Below, in pieces: positions 1 through 8,326 of a DNA stretch of 64,000 nt. The notes beneath the pieces were generated by a model. It searched no databases, was not told where the DNA came from, and saw only the letters and a program-made list of their open reading frames with translations. The position numbers and the translations under genes are program-made. Positions within the stretch are counted from its first letter, which is position 1, and each line of letters opens with the position of its first letter. Source of the stretch: Bog-473 sp963824195 (GTDB taxonomy: Bacteria > Actinomycetota > Acidimicrobiia > Acidimicrobiales > RAAP-2); NCBI GenBank assembly GCA_963824195.1, contig CAWGOJ010000004.1, forward strand, positions 35,321-99,320. The letters are read 5' to 3'.

Positions 1-13
1 TACGGTTGGCCTG

Positions 14-1372
14 GTGGAACGGCGCATCTTCGGCATCGAGAACGAGTACGGGGTGACCTTCACCCTGCGGGGGCAGCGCCGCCTGAGCCCCGACGAGGTG
101 GCGCGCTACCTGTTCCGCCGCGTGGTCTCGTGGGGCCGGTCGTCCAACGTCTTCCTCGAGAACGGCGCTCGCCTCTATCTCGACGTCGGCAGCCATCCCG
201 AGTACGCCACCCCCGAGTGTGACCGCATCAGCGACGTCGTGGTGCACGACAAGGCGGGGGAGTGGATCCTGGCCCAGCTCGTGACCGGCGCGCAGGCGCG
301 GCTCCGCGAGGAGGGGATCCGCGGCGAGGTCTACCTCTTCAAGAACAACACCGACTCGGTCGGCAACTCCTACGGCTGCCACGAGAACTACCTCACCGAG
401 CGCAACGACGAGTTCAACCGCTACACAGAGGTGCTGATCCCGTTCCTGGTCTCGCGCCAGATCTACGCCGGCGCGGGCAAGGTGCTGCAGACGGCCCGGG
501 GCGCCGTCTTCTGCCTGAGCCAGCGCGCGGAGCACATCTGGGAGGGCGTTTCGTCCGCCACCACGCGCAGCCGCCCCATCATCAACACCAGGGACGAGCC
601 GCACGCGGACGCCGAGAGGTTCCGGCGCCTCCACGTGATCGTCGGCGACTCCAACATGAGCGAGTACGCCACTTTCTTGAAGATCGGCACGACCTCCATC
701 CTCCTCGCCATGCTCGAGGACTCCTCGACCGTCCTGCGCGACCTCACGCTCGAGAACCCCATCCGGGCGATCCGGGAGATCAGCCACGACATCACCTGCC
801 AGCGCAGGGTGCGCCTGGCCAACGGCCGCGAGATGCGGGCCCTGGACATTCAGGCCGAGTACCTGGAGCGCGCGCTGAAATTCCGCGACCGGCGCGGCCT
901 CTCTCCGGAGGAGGACCGGGCGCTGGACATGTGGGAGCACTGCCTCAAGGGGCTGGAGGCCGACCCGACGTCGTTGTGGCGCGAGTGCGACTGGGTGGCC
1001 AAGCACCGACTGGTCGAGCAGATGCGGGCGCGCCACGACGTCTCACTCTCACATCCCAAGGTGGCGATGATCGACCTCATGTACCACGACGTCGACCGGA
1101 GCCGCGGGCTGTTCTACAAGTTGCAGCAACGCGACGAAATGGACCGGACCTGCACCGACGAGGCCATCACCGAAGCCATGACGAAGCCACCCGAGACGAC
1201 CCGGGCCCGGCTGCGGGGTGCCTTCGTGAAACGGGCCAAGGAGCGCCGCCGCGACTTCACGGTGGACTGGGTGCACCTCAAGCTGAACGACCAGGCCCAG
1301 CGCACAGTGCTGCTCAAGGACCCCTTCAAGTCGCATGATGAACGGGTTGAGCGGCTCATCCAGTCGCTCTAG
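14..1372 (+). CDS. pafA: Pup--protein ligase PafA
   Basis: Ligates prokaryotic ubiquitin-like protein Pup to lysines of target proteins, marking them for the actinobacterial proteasome in the cytoplasm. The 452-residue product has the usual PafA length. It shows the N-terminal ERRIFGIENEYG nucleotide-binding segment, the VSWGRSSNVFLENGARLYLD block, the KNNTDSVGNSYGCHENY core and the C-terminal DFTVDWVHLKLNDQAQRT segment, all diagnostic of the family (glutamine-synthetase-like fold). GTG start. It is followed after 22 bp by tatB and tatC. In mycobacteria pafB and pafC lie between pafA and the tat genes; here they are absent. Proteasome subunit and Pup genes would be expected just upstream of the window. 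Confidence 0.97.
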   Translation: MERRIFGIENEYGVTFTLRGQRRLSPDEVARYLFRRVVSWGRSSNVFLENGARLYLDVGSHPEYATPECDRISDVVVHDKAGEWILAQLVTGAQARLREEGIRGEVYLFKNNTDSVGNSYGCHENYLTERNDEFNRYTEVLIPFLVSRQIYAGAGKVLQTARGAVFCLSQRAEHIWEGVSSATTRSRPIINTRDEPHADAERFRRLHVIVGDSNMSEYATFLKIGTTSILLAMLEDSSTVLRDLTLENPIRAIREISHDITCQRRVRLANGREMRALDIQAEYLERALKFRDRRGLSPEEDRALDMWEHCLKGLEADPTSLWRECDWVAKHRLVEQMRARHDVSLSHPKVAMIDLMYHDVDRSRGLFYKLQQRDEMDRTCTDEAITEAMTKPPETTRARLRGAFVKRAKERRRDFTVDWVHLKLNDQAQRTVLLKDPFKSHDERVERLIQSL

Positions 1373-1380
1373 TGGCACCG

Positions 1381-1386
1381 TAGAGT
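1381..1386 (+). promoter_or_regulatory. -10-like hexamer for leaderless tatB
   Basis: TAGAGT lies 8 nt before the ATG of the TatB-like gene, the spacing expected when transcription starts at or next to the start codon. The same arrangement recurs at many genes in this window. It overlaps the space just after the pafA stop, so tatB-tatC can be transcribed separately from pafA. Confidence 0.45.
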
Positions 1387-1394
1387 GAAGGCAC

Positions 1395-1856
1395 ATGTTC
1401 AATCTCGATCCAGGCAAACTGATCGTGATCGCCGTGGTCGCCATCATTCTCCTGGGGCCTGACCGCCTGCCCCAGGTCGCCCGACAGGTGGGAGGCGCGT
1501 GGCGGTCCTTCAACGAGTTCCGGCACCGCATGGAGACCGAGATGCGGAGCTCCATGCCCGACCTGCCCCCGACCTCGGAGATCGCACGGCTGGCCCGCTC
1601 ACCGTCCGCGCTGCTCAACCACCTCTCGAACATGTCCTCCGAAGGTGACGATCGGGAAGAGGCCGCGGACGGCACGTTCCAGCCGCCGGTGGCGCCCGAC
1701 GCCGTCGCCGGCAACGGCCGGGCGGCTTCCCCGGACCTCGCGGCTGACACCCCGGCTGCGATGCCGGCGCCGCCTGCCCCGGCCCGGGAGGAGCGCCCGG
1801 CGCAGCCGCCGCGGCAGTCCGAGGTCATCGTTCCGAGCGACCCGACGCTCAACTGA
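1395..1856 (+). CDS. tatB: Twin-arginine translocase subunit, TatB-like
   Basis: Membrane-anchored subunit of the Tat system, which exports folded proteins. The 153-residue product has a short N-terminal hydrophobic helix (residues about 5-20), then the GPDRLPQVARQVGG hinge and amphipathic helix. The GP-RLP form is more typical of TatB than of TatA, whose hinge is usually FG-KLPE. A Pro/Ala-rich tail follows from about residue 90 and is probably disordered in the cytoplasm. tatC starts 11 bp downstream, so the two form a unit. A TatA-type reading is possible, since many actinobacterial genes at this place are simply called TatA/B. Confidence 0.88.
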   Translation: MFNLDPGKLIVIAVVAIILLGPDRLPQVARQVGGAWRSFNEFRHRMETEMRSSMPDLPPTSEIARLARSPSALLNHLSNMSSEGDDREEAADGTFQPPVAPDAVAGNGRAASPDLAADTPAAMPAPPAPAREERPAQPPRQSEVIVPSDPTLN

Positions 1857-1867
1857 ACGGTGCGCGT

Positions 1868-2671
1868 GTGGTGACCCTCCCTTTCACGGCCAAGCGCAAG
1901 AGCCGGCCGTCTCCCGACAACATGACGCTCGGGGAGCACCTGAGTGAGCTGAGGCGCCGGGTCATCATCTGCGTGATCGCCTTCGTCGTCGCCGCCACCA
2001 TCGCGGTCTTCGCCTACGAGCCCATCCTGCACTTCCTCCTCCGCCCGCTGTGCACCGTCGACTCCTCCACCGTCCACCACACGAGCACGGGAAGCTCGCT
2101 CATCTTCGCCTCGAACGGGACGTGCAACCTCTTCGTCACGTCCCCGCTGGACGGTCTCACGCTACGCGTCAAGATCGCTCTCTTCGGCGGTCTCGTCCTG
2201 GCGTCGCCGGTGATCCTCTTCCAGGTCTGGCGCTTCGTCACACCCGGGCTGAAGGCCTCCGAGCGGCGCTACGCAGTGCCGTTCGTGGTCAGCGCGTTCG
2301 TGCTCTTCCTGCTCGGTGCGGCCACCGCGTACATCACCTTGCCGCACGCGCTCGGCTGGCTGAAGTCCGTCGGCGGGCCCAACCTGCAGGCGATCTACGA
2401 CCCGATCCCGTATCTGGGGCTGATCCTGCTCATGATGACGATCTTCGGGCTCACCTTCGAGTTCCCCGTCGTCCTGGTCTCACTCGAGCTCGCACGCGTC
2501 GTCTCGCCGGCGCGGCTCCTTCGCTCGTGGAGATGGGCCGTCATCATCATCGTGGTGGTCGCCGCCGTCTTCACCCCCAGCTCCGACCCCTTCTCCATGT
2601 TCGCACTCGCCATCCCGCTCGTGGTCTTCTACTTCGCCTCCATCGGCATCGGGAAGCTGCTCGGCCGTTGA
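1868..2671 (+). CDS. tatC: Sec-independent protein translocase TatC
   Basis: Polytopic core of the twin-arginine translocase that binds the RR signal peptide. The 267-residue product carries the N-terminal MTLGEHLSELRRR motif of TatC (about residues 19-31), followed by about six membrane segments and the conserved FEFPVVL segment near residue 197. The region at residues 60-85 is a longer periplasmic loop with two Cys. GTG start at 1868, 11 bp after tatB. Its stop overlaps the TTG start of the downstream helicase by 4 bp (TTGA), suggesting translational coupling. Confidence 0.95.
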   Translation: MVTLPFTAKRKSRPSPDNMTLGEHLSELRRRVIICVIAFVVAATIAVFAYEPILHFLLRPLCTVDSSTVHHTSTGSSLIFASNGTCNLFVTSPLDGLTLRVKIALFGGLVLASPVILFQVWRFVTPGLKASERRYAVPFVVSAFVLFLLGAATAYITLPHALGWLKSVGGPNLQAIYDPIPYLGLILLMMTIFGLTFEFPVVLVSLELARVVSPARLLRSWRWAVIIIVVVAAVFTPSSDPFSMFALAIPLVVFYFASIGIGKLLGR

Positions 2672-4791
2672 CGGCCTTCCCGTGGCCCGTCCAGGAGACG
2701 GGCGGGGCGGCGGCGTTCGTGGCCGACCTGCCGTTCGTCCTCGACGACTTCCAGCACGACGCGTTCCGGGCCCTCGACGCGGACCACTCCGTCCTCGTGT
2801 CCGCCCCGACGGGCTCGGGCAAGACGCTGGTCGCGGCCTACGCGGTCCACCGTGCCCTGCGCGCCCACGGCAAGGCGTTCTACACAACGCCCCTCAAGGC
2901 GCTGTCGAACCAGAAGTACGGTGAGCTCGCCGCCGTCTACGGCGAGGACCATGTCGGGCTGCTGACCGGTGACACCACCCTGCGACCGCGGGCGCCGGTC
3001 GTGGTGATGACCACCGAGGTCCTGCGCAACATGCTCCTGGCCGGGTCGGACCTGCTCGAGGGGCTCCATACGGTGGTGCTCGACGAGGTCCATTTCATTC
3101 AGGATCGCTACCGGGGCGGGGTCTGGGAGGAGGTCCTCGTCCTCTCACCGCCCGAGATCCGCTTCGTGTGCCTCTCGGCCACCGTGAACAACGCCGACGA
3201 GCTGGGCGGGTGGCTGCGCTCCGTGCGGGGCGACACGGCGGTGATCGTCGAGCGGCAACGTCCCATCGTGCTCCGCCATCACTTCGCCGCACACCGGCGG
3301 GAGGACGAGGAGACCCTCTTCTGCCCCCTGCTGCACGACAACGGCAGACCAGGCGGCGAAGGCCTCCGCATCGACCAGGCCGTGCGCCGCGCACTACAGG
3401 GACGGTCGGTCAGCTGGCAGCCGAGAGGCAGGGGACCGCGCCTGCCCTATCGCGCCCCGCTGCGCACCGAGATGGTCGAGGAGCTGGACCGGCGCGAGAT
3501 GCTGCCCGCCATCGTCTTCATCTTCAGCCGCGCCGCGTGCGACGACGCCGTGCGCCAGGTCATGCGTGACGGTGTCCGCCTGACCGACGCGCAGGAACGC
3601 TCCGCCATCCGCCAGGTGGCCGAGCGCCGGGTCGAGCCACTCGGCGACGAGGACCTACGCGTCCTCGGTTACGACGAATGGCTCGAGGGCCTCGAGCGGG
3701 GCGTGGCCGCGCACCACGCCGGCCTGGTCCCCCTCTTCCGCGAGACGGTGGAGGAGTGCTTCGCGGCCGGGCTGCTCAAGGTGGTCTTCGCCACCGAGAC
3801 GCTCTCGCTCGGCATCAACATGCCGGCCCGGTCGGTGGTGATCGAGCGCTTCACCAAGTACGGCGGATCAGGCCGCGCGACCCTCACGTCGGGGGAATAC
3901 CTCCAGCTCACCGGGCGCGCCGGCCGGCGGGGGCTCGACGAGGAGGGCCACGCCGTCGTCGCCTGGTCGAGCGAGATCACCTTCGCGGAGGCGGCCCGAG
4001 TCGCATCGGCGCCTCCACCGGACCTGCGCTCCGCCTTCCGGCCCACCTACAACCTGGCGGTCAACCTGGTCTCGCGCTTCGACCGCGGCACCGCCAACGA
4101 GGTCCTCCACCGCTCCTTCGCCCAGTGGCAGGCCCGCCAGCCCGATCTCCTGTCCCGGCAACTCGGTCACCGCGTGGCGGTGCTCGAGCAGATGGGCTAC
4201 GTCGACGACTGGACGCTGACGCCCTCCGGACATCGCCTGTCGCGCATCTACCACGACGCCGACCTCCTCATCGCCGAGGCGCTCGGCAGCGACGTGCTGG
4301 CGGGGGCGGAGCCCTCGGTCGTCGCCGGCGTGCTGTCGGCCGTCGTCTTCGAGCCGCGCCGGGCCCGCCGACTGCCCGGGCACCAGGGTCAGCGGCGGGG
4401 CAAGCGGCGCGCCCACCTGCAGGACCGTCTGGGCGACAAGCGGACCATCGAGCTCGCCTGGCGCTGCGACGCCGTCAACGTCATGGCCGAGAGGATCCGC
4501 GCCGTCGAAGAGGCTCACCTCGTCCCACGCACTCGCCAGCCGGCGGCCGGCCTGGCCACCGCGGTGGCGTCGTGGGCCAGGGGGGCCTCCTTCTCGACTG
4601 CCCTCGACGTGGCCGCCCGTGACATCGGGGAGCTGGCGCCCGGCGACTTCGTGCGCACCATGAAGTCCGTGGCCGACCTGGCCCAGCAGGTGTCGCACAC
4701 GGCGGCTGACCCCGGCGTGGCCGCCGCGGCCCGGGAGGCCGTCGACCTTTTGCTCAGGGGCGTCGTCGCCGGGGGCCTGCCGGGCGCCTGA
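2668..4791 (+). CDS. helY: Ski2-like DEAD/DEAH-box RNA helicase (HelY family)
   Basis: ATP-dependent helicase of superfamily 2, Ski2/Mtr4-like, likely acting on RNA. With the TTG start at 2668 (4-bp overlap with tatC, GGGAAG 11 nt upstream) the product has 707 residues. Walker A APTGSGKT is at 46-53, DEVH at 139-142, then SATVNN, and QLTGRAGRRG in the second RecA domain. The end resembles the DSHCT helical domain. It is shorter than the roughly 900-residue mycobacterial HelY, so accessory segments are reduced. The open frame extends further 5' but that part is a shadow of tatC. GTG at 2719 is an alternative start. The order tat genes-helY is conserved in actinobacteria. Confidence 0.88.
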   Translation: MTAFPWPVQETGGAAAFVADLPFVLDDFQHDAFRALDADHSVLVSAPTGSGKTLVAAYAVHRALRAHGKAFYTTPLKALSNQKYGELAAVYGEDHVGLLTGDTTLRPRAPVVVMTTEVLRNMLLAGSDLLEGLHTVVLDEVHFIQDRYRGGVWEEVLVLSPPEIRFVCLSATVNNADELGGWLRSVRGDTAVIVERQRPIVLRHHFAAHRREDEETLFCPLLHDNGRPGGEGLRIDQAVRRALQGRSVSWQPRGRGPRLPYRAPLRTEMVEELDRREMLPAIVFIFSRAACDDAVRQVMRDGVRLTDAQERSAIRQVAERRVEPLGDEDLRVLGYDEWLEGLERGVAAHHAGLVPLFRETVEECFAAGLLKVVFATETLSLGINMPARSVVIERFTKYGGSGRATLTSGEYLQLTGRAGRRGLDEEGHAVVAWSSEITFAEAARVASAPPPDLRSAFRPTYNLAVNLVSRFDRGTANEVLHRSFAQWQARQPDLLSRQLGHRVAVLEQMGYVDDWTLTPSGHRLSRIYHDADLLIAEALGSDVLAGAEPSVVAGVLSAVVFEPRRARRLPGHQGQRRGKRRAHLQDRLGDKRTIELAWRCDAVNVMAERIRAVEEAHLVPRTRQPAAGLATAVASWARGASFSTALDVAARDIGELAPGDFVRTMKSVADLAQQVSHTAADPGVAAAAREAVDLLLRGVVAGGLPGA

Positions 4792-4823
4792 CCCTATCCG
4801 CCACCGTCGCGTCACCCTCGTTC

Positions 4824-4829
4824 TATCGT
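4824..4829 (+). promoter_or_regulatory. -10-like hexamer for leaderless thyX-like gene
   Basis: TATCGT lies 9 nt before the ATG at 4839, in the 47-bp gap after the helicase stop. No Shine-Dalgarno sequence is visible, which fits a leaderless mRNA. Confidence 0.4.
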
Positions 4830-4838
4830 GGGCCGGGC

Positions 4839-6479
4839 ATGTTCCCCTACTCCGAAGAGCGCTTCACCGCGGACGAGGAAGCCATCCTCCGGCGTTACGT
4901 CACGAACCTGGACAAGCCAGTATTTGCCCTGGTCAACCTACCCGAGGTGGTCAAGGGAGCCCTCTTCGCACGGTACTCGCGCTCGGCCAAGAGCCTGCGG
5001 CGCCTGTTCCTCGAGGAGTTCGTGGGGGACCTCGACATCTCAGGGGACGCCACCGTCGATGCCACGGTCGGCCTGGCACGGGCGGAGCAGCTCTACGAGA
5101 AGGTCTTCGTCGAGTACGGCGATGACTCGGTCGCGCAGCTCGGCGGCGTCCATCTCGCCTGCGAACAGTCATCCAACGTGCTGTCCAAGGTGCTCGAGTG
5201 GGGACGGCTGATGTCGTACCTGGAGCAGTCGACCCGCTACATCGCGTACAACCAGCGCCTCGACAACGGGCAGTACCGCTATTTCCGCCCGCCGGAACTG
5301 CTCGACTCGCCGCACGGCGCCCGTTTCGTCGGCGAGATGGACCGTGTGTTCGACACCTACGGCGCGCTGCTCCCGCGTATGCAGGCCTGGGTGGCGGAGC
5401 GGTTCCCCCAGCAGGCCGGCGACAGCGACTTCGTCTACCGCCAGGCGACGCGCGCCAAGTCGCTCGACGCGTTGCGGGGGATCCTGCCGGCGGCGTCGCT
5501 GTCCAACATCGGCATGTACGGCACCGGCCAGTCCTACGAGCAGTTGCTCCTTCGCATGCGCGCCCACCCCTTGCCGGAGGCGCGCCACTATGCCGACATG
5601 ATGCTCGTCGAGCTCCGCAAGGTGATCCCGTCCTTCTTGCAGCGCGTCGACGTCAAAGAACGCGGCGGGGAATGGTCGGCCTACCTCGCGTCCACCCGCC
5701 AGCAGACGTCGCGCCTTGTGGAGTGCCTCTGGCCCGACCTGGGCTCATCGGACCCGGCGTCGGGAGCCGACGCCGGGGACCCGGAGGTCACGCTGCTCGA
5801 CTTCGATCCCCAAGGGGAGGAGAAGGTCCTGGTCGCAGCATGTTTCTCGCACCTCGGCTGCTCCGAGCGCGAGGCGGCCCGCCGGGTCGGGCTTCTGGGC
5901 CACGAGGACCGGGTCGCCTTGTTACGGGCGTACGTGGGGGAGCGGCGCAACCGCCGCCATCGGCCCGGTCGCGCCTTCGAGCGGACCGACTACCGCTTCG
6001 AGCTCGTCACCGATTACGGAGCCTTTCGCGACCTGCAGCGCCACCGCATGCTCACGATCGAGTGGCAGCGCCTGGGCATCTCTCTCGGCTACGACATGCC
6101 GAGCCTCGTCGGCGAGGCCGGCCTCGCGGAGCACTACGACGAGGCCATCGGCCGCGCCGAAGAGCTGTACCGAACGCTGGTGCCCGAGTTCCCCGAGCAG
6201 GCCTCCTACGCCGTGGCGCTGGCCCACCGCATCCGCTACGTCATGCAGTTCAACGCGCGAGAGGCGATGCACCTGTTGGAGCTGCGCTCCGGGCCGCAGG
6301 GCCATCCCGCGTACCGCAGGGTGGCCCAGCAGATGCACCGGGCCGTCGCCGAGGTCGCCGGGCACCGAGCGCTGGCCGACGCGATGTCCTTCGTCGATCA
6401 CGGAGCGACTGACCTCGAGCGCCTCGAATCGGAGCGCCGGGCCGAGCGCCGGCGGTCGGAAAAATCCGCAACGCATTGA
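4839..6479 (+). CDS. Tandem ThyX-like flavin-dependent thymidylate synthase homologue
   Basis: The 546-residue product contains two ThyX-like halves (about 1-290 and 320-546); ordinary ThyX has one domain of 220-250 residues and acts as a homotetramer. The family signature RHRxxSxNExSxRY is split. Residues 121-134 read WGRLMSYLEQSTRY (second half of the motif kept, RH lost), while residues 401-403 in the second half read RHR but lack ExSxRY. Both halves keep the C-terminal ThyX helix pattern (LRGILPAAS about 212-220; a FNAREAMHLLELR segment near the end). It may synthesise dTMP from dUMP as an intramolecular pseudo-dimer or do something else. Family membership is firm; activity is inferred. 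Monocistronic between helY and the DUF4193 pair. Confidence 0.82.
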   Translation: MFPYSEERFTADEEAILRRYVTNLDKPVFALVNLPEVVKGALFARYSRSAKSLRRLFLEEFVGDLDISGDATVDATVGLARAEQLYEKVFVEYGDDSVAQLGGVHLACEQSSNVLSKVLEWGRLMSYLEQSTRYIAYNQRLDNGQYRYFRPPELLDSPHGARFVGEMDRVFDTYGALLPRMQAWVAERFPQQAGDSDFVYRQATRAKSLDALRGILPAASLSNIGMYGTGQSYEQLLLRMRAHPLPEARHYADMMLVELRKVIPSFLQRVDVKERGGEWSAYLASTRQQTSRLVECLWPDLGSSDPASGADAGDPEVTLLDFDPQGEEKVLVAACFSHLGCSEREAARRVGLLGHEDRVALLRAYVGERRNRRHRPGRAFERTDYRFELVTDYGAFRDLQRHRMLTIEWQRLGISLGYDMPSLVGEAGLAEHYDEAIGRAEELYRTLVPEFPEQASYAVALAHRIRYVMQFNAREAMHLLELRSGPQGHPAYRRVAQQMHRAVAEVAGHRALADAMSFVDHGATDLERLESERRAERRRSEKSATH

Positions 6480-6525
6480 CCAGGAACTACCCTCGTTCTC
6501 CCTGGTGGCGGCAGCTTCGAATTTC

Positions 6526-6556
6526 TTGACGACCCCACCCCCGGCTTGCCTATTGT
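6526..6556 (+). promoter_or_regulatory. Candidate distal promoter in the gap before the DUF4193 gene
   Basis: TTGACG (6526-6531) and TATTGT (6551-6556) are separated by 19 bp, slightly long for a housekeeping promoter. They lie in the 343-bp space between the ThyX-like gene and the DUF4193 gene. A transcript from here would include the hairpin at 6586-6613 in its leader. Confidence 0.3.
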
Positions 6557-6585
6557 ACGGCGCAGTCCCCGACGCCCCTAACGAT

Positions 6586-6613
6586 GCTGCAGAGGGGGAA
6601 CCTCTGAAGCAGC
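6586..6613 (+). other. Hairpin in the leader before the DUF4193 gene
   Basis: GCTGC+AGAGG (6586-6595) pairs with CCTCT (6601-6605) and GCAGC (6609-6613), leaving a 5-nt loop and a GAA bulge. No T-tract follows, so it is not a standard terminator. It sits between the candidate promoter at 6526-6556 and the gene at 6823. No known riboswitch class was recognised. Confidence 0.4.
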
Positions 6614-6784
6614 GAGGGGGGGATGTGCCGTGAGAGGCGGTGGTAGGCCCTGGGGGTCGAGTAGAGAACGTGTTGCTTGCCTGGCGACCCCAGGTGTGCG
6701 AGATGGCGCCAAAGACCCCAGGGCCCGCCCGCCGCGACCTCAGATTCCTCAACCGAACCCTGACGAGGGACCCTTTCACGGCGA

Positions 6785-6811
6785 TTGAGAGTCTCTCCAA
6801 GCGTCTATGCT
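6785..6811 (+). promoter_or_regulatory. Candidate proximal promoter of the DUF4193 gene
   Basis: TTGAGA (6785-6790) and TATGCT (6806-6811) are 15 bp apart, and the -10 lies 11 nt before the ATG at 6823. This would give a leaderless or near-leaderless mRNA. Confidence 0.35.
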
Positions 6812-6822
6812 CCCGCGGCACA

Positions 6823-7335
6823 ATGGCGACCAAGAAGAAGGCCAAAGTCGAAGATCTGGAGGCCGAGAGCCCTGACGTCGAGGACGAAGCGGCGCTCGAC
6901 GACGAGCTCGACGTCGATGAGGACGTGGACATCGACGTCGACGAGGCACTCGTGGGCATCGACGCCCTCGAGGTCGACGCTGACGACATCGCCGACCTGG
7001 ACGAGGACGAGGACGAGGACGAGGTTGACGAGATCCTGACGCCCTCGCCCGCCGCTGTCGTGGAGCGGTCCGGCGAGGGCGACGAGGAGGAGGAGGAGGA
7101 GGAGCCCGACGATGAGGACGTCGAGGCCAGCCTCGACGTCATCCTCAAGGAGCGCCTGGTCGTCGAGGACGAGCCCGAGGACGAGGAGGCGACCGACCAG
7201 GAGGACAAGACCGAGGGTAACGAGCGCGTCCTGCCCAAGCAGCCCGACGAGTTCGTGTGCCGCTCCTGCTTCCTGGTCAAGCACCCCAGCCAGCTGGCCG
7301 ACAAGAAGAACATGCTCTGCCGGGACTGTGTCTGA
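6823..7335 (+). CDS. DUF4193 family zinc-ribbon protein with acidic N-terminus
   Basis: Product of 170 residues starting MATKKKAK. The frame is open further upstream, but the ATG at 6823 gives the expected family start. A long Asp/Glu-rich stretch (about residues 10-145) is followed by the conserved C-terminal block LPKQPDEFVCRSCFLVKHPSQL, then CRDC. That block carries the two CxxC pairs of the actinobacterial DUF4193 family, which probably bind zinc. The acidic part is much longer than in typical 95-100-residue members. Function unknown. The next gene overlaps its stop by 8 bp, so the two are likely co-translated. Confidence 0.85.
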   Translation: MATKKKAKVEDLEAESPDVEDEAALDDELDVDEDVDIDVDEALVGIDALEVDADDIADLDEDEDEDEVDEILTPSPAAVVERSGEGDEEEEEEEPDDEDVEASLDVILKERLVVEDEPEDEEATDQEDKTEGNERVLPKQPDEFVCRSCFLVKHPSQLADKKNMLCRDCV

Positions 7336-7861
7336 GGATCCGGGCCACGACGAGCAGGACGGGAAGAGCCCGTTGCGCCGCACCCTGGATCTGTGCCTCT
7401 TCGCCCCGGTCGGCGTGGCGGTCACCGTGGTGGAGGACCTTCCTGAGCTGATCGCCAAGGGGAGGCGCCGCGTCGAGCTCGAGCTGGGGAACGCCCGCGT
7501 GGTCGGCCGCTTCGTCGTCAACAAGGGCCAGCGGGGGATGTCGAACCGGCTGGACGACTTCCTCGGTAACGGCACCAACGAGGAGCAAGAGGCCGCTGAC
7601 GGCGACGTCGAGCCGCCCCCGATGCCCGTCCCGCCATCCCGGCCGGCACCCGACCCGGCGGCCGAGGCGATCGTGGGGGGTGCACTGGCCGATTACGACA
7701 CCTTGAGCGCCTCCCAGGTCGTCCGCCGGCTGGAGAGCCTGGGCCCCGAGGAGCTCCACGCCGTCCAGCGCTACGAGGCGTCAACCCGCAACCGGCGCAC
7801 GATCCTGAACCGGGCCGGCCAGCTCCTCGAGGAGCGGCCCCCGGTGCCGCCTCCCTCCTAG
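7328..7861 (+). CDS. Conserved actinobacterial protein of unknown function
   Basis: The GTG start at 7328 overlaps the end of the DUF4193 gene and gives 177 residues; the longer open frame upstream is a shadow of that gene. Residues about 15-60 (LDLCLFAPVGVAVTVVEDLP ...) hold a hydrophobic patch that could lie on or in a membrane. A Pro-rich linker follows, then a helical C-terminal segment (ASQVVRRLESLGPEELHAVQ and a repeat-like continuation). The C-terminal segment resembles small helix-turn elements in actinobacterial lipid-droplet or membrane-associated proteins, but no function can be assigned. Confidence 0.75.
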   Translation: MSEDPGHDEQDGKSPLRRTLDLCLFAPVGVAVTVVEDLPELIAKGRRRVELELGNARVVGRFVVNKGQRGMSNRLDDFLGNGTNEEQEAADGDVEPPPMPVPPSRPAPDPAAEAIVGGALADYDTLSASQVVRRLESLGPEELHAVQRYEASTRNRRTILNRAGQLLEERPPVPPPS

Positions 7862-7867
7862 CCGGAC

Positions 7868-8326
7868 ATGGAACTGGCCCGGCCGGCGGGTGCGACGGAC
7901 CGACAAGCCTGCACGCGCCTCCTCTCGCGGGCGCTTCTCGGCGCGGCGTCCATGCGCGGGGGAGCGGCACTGGTGGGTGATGCAACTCCCGTGACCCTGC
8001 TCGACCGCTGGACCCGGCCCGGGGGAGCGGCCCACCTGCTGGTCGGGGAGTACGAGGGTGCCGTGGTGGGGCTGCTCGGGGTGGCCGTGGCCACCGAGTC
8101 CGGCGGGCGCCGCAGCGGCCTGATCGAGTGCTGCTACGTCGAGACCGGTGCCCGCGGCGTGGGCGTGGGCACTGCGCTGATGGAGGCGGCGGTGGCCTGG
8201 TGCGCTGCGCAGGGCTGCACCGATGTGGACGCCCTGGCGCTCCCGGGGGACCGCACGACCAAACAGCGCCTGGAGGCGGCGGGGTTCACCGCCCGCCTGC
8301 TGACCCTCAGCCGCCAGTTGGGCTGA
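7868..8326 (+). CDS. GNAT family N-acetyltransferase
   Basis: 152 residues with a GNAT core: a beta-strand with IECCYVETGARGVGVGTALM (about 88-107) contains the acetyl-CoA pyrophosphate-binding RGxGxGxxL motif. The end of the protein continues the fold (GCTDVDALALPGDRTTKQ). The substrate cannot be predicted. It starts 6 bp after the preceding gene, so it is probably in the same transcript. Its 3' end overlaps the convergent gene by 20 bp. Confidence 0.85.
   Translation: MELARPAGATDRQACTRLLSRALLGAASMRGGAALVGDATPVTLLDRWTRPGGAAHLLVGEYEGAVVGLLGVAVATESGGRRSGLIECCYVETGARGVGVGTALMEAAVAWCAAQGCTDVDALALPGDRTTKQRLEAAGFTARLLTLSRQLG

Noticed and set aside
2050..2667. 5' extension of the helicase frame through tatC
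   Set aside because: Translation of this part is Arg/His/Pro-rich antiphase of tatC; the helicase starts at TTG 2668 or GTG 2719.
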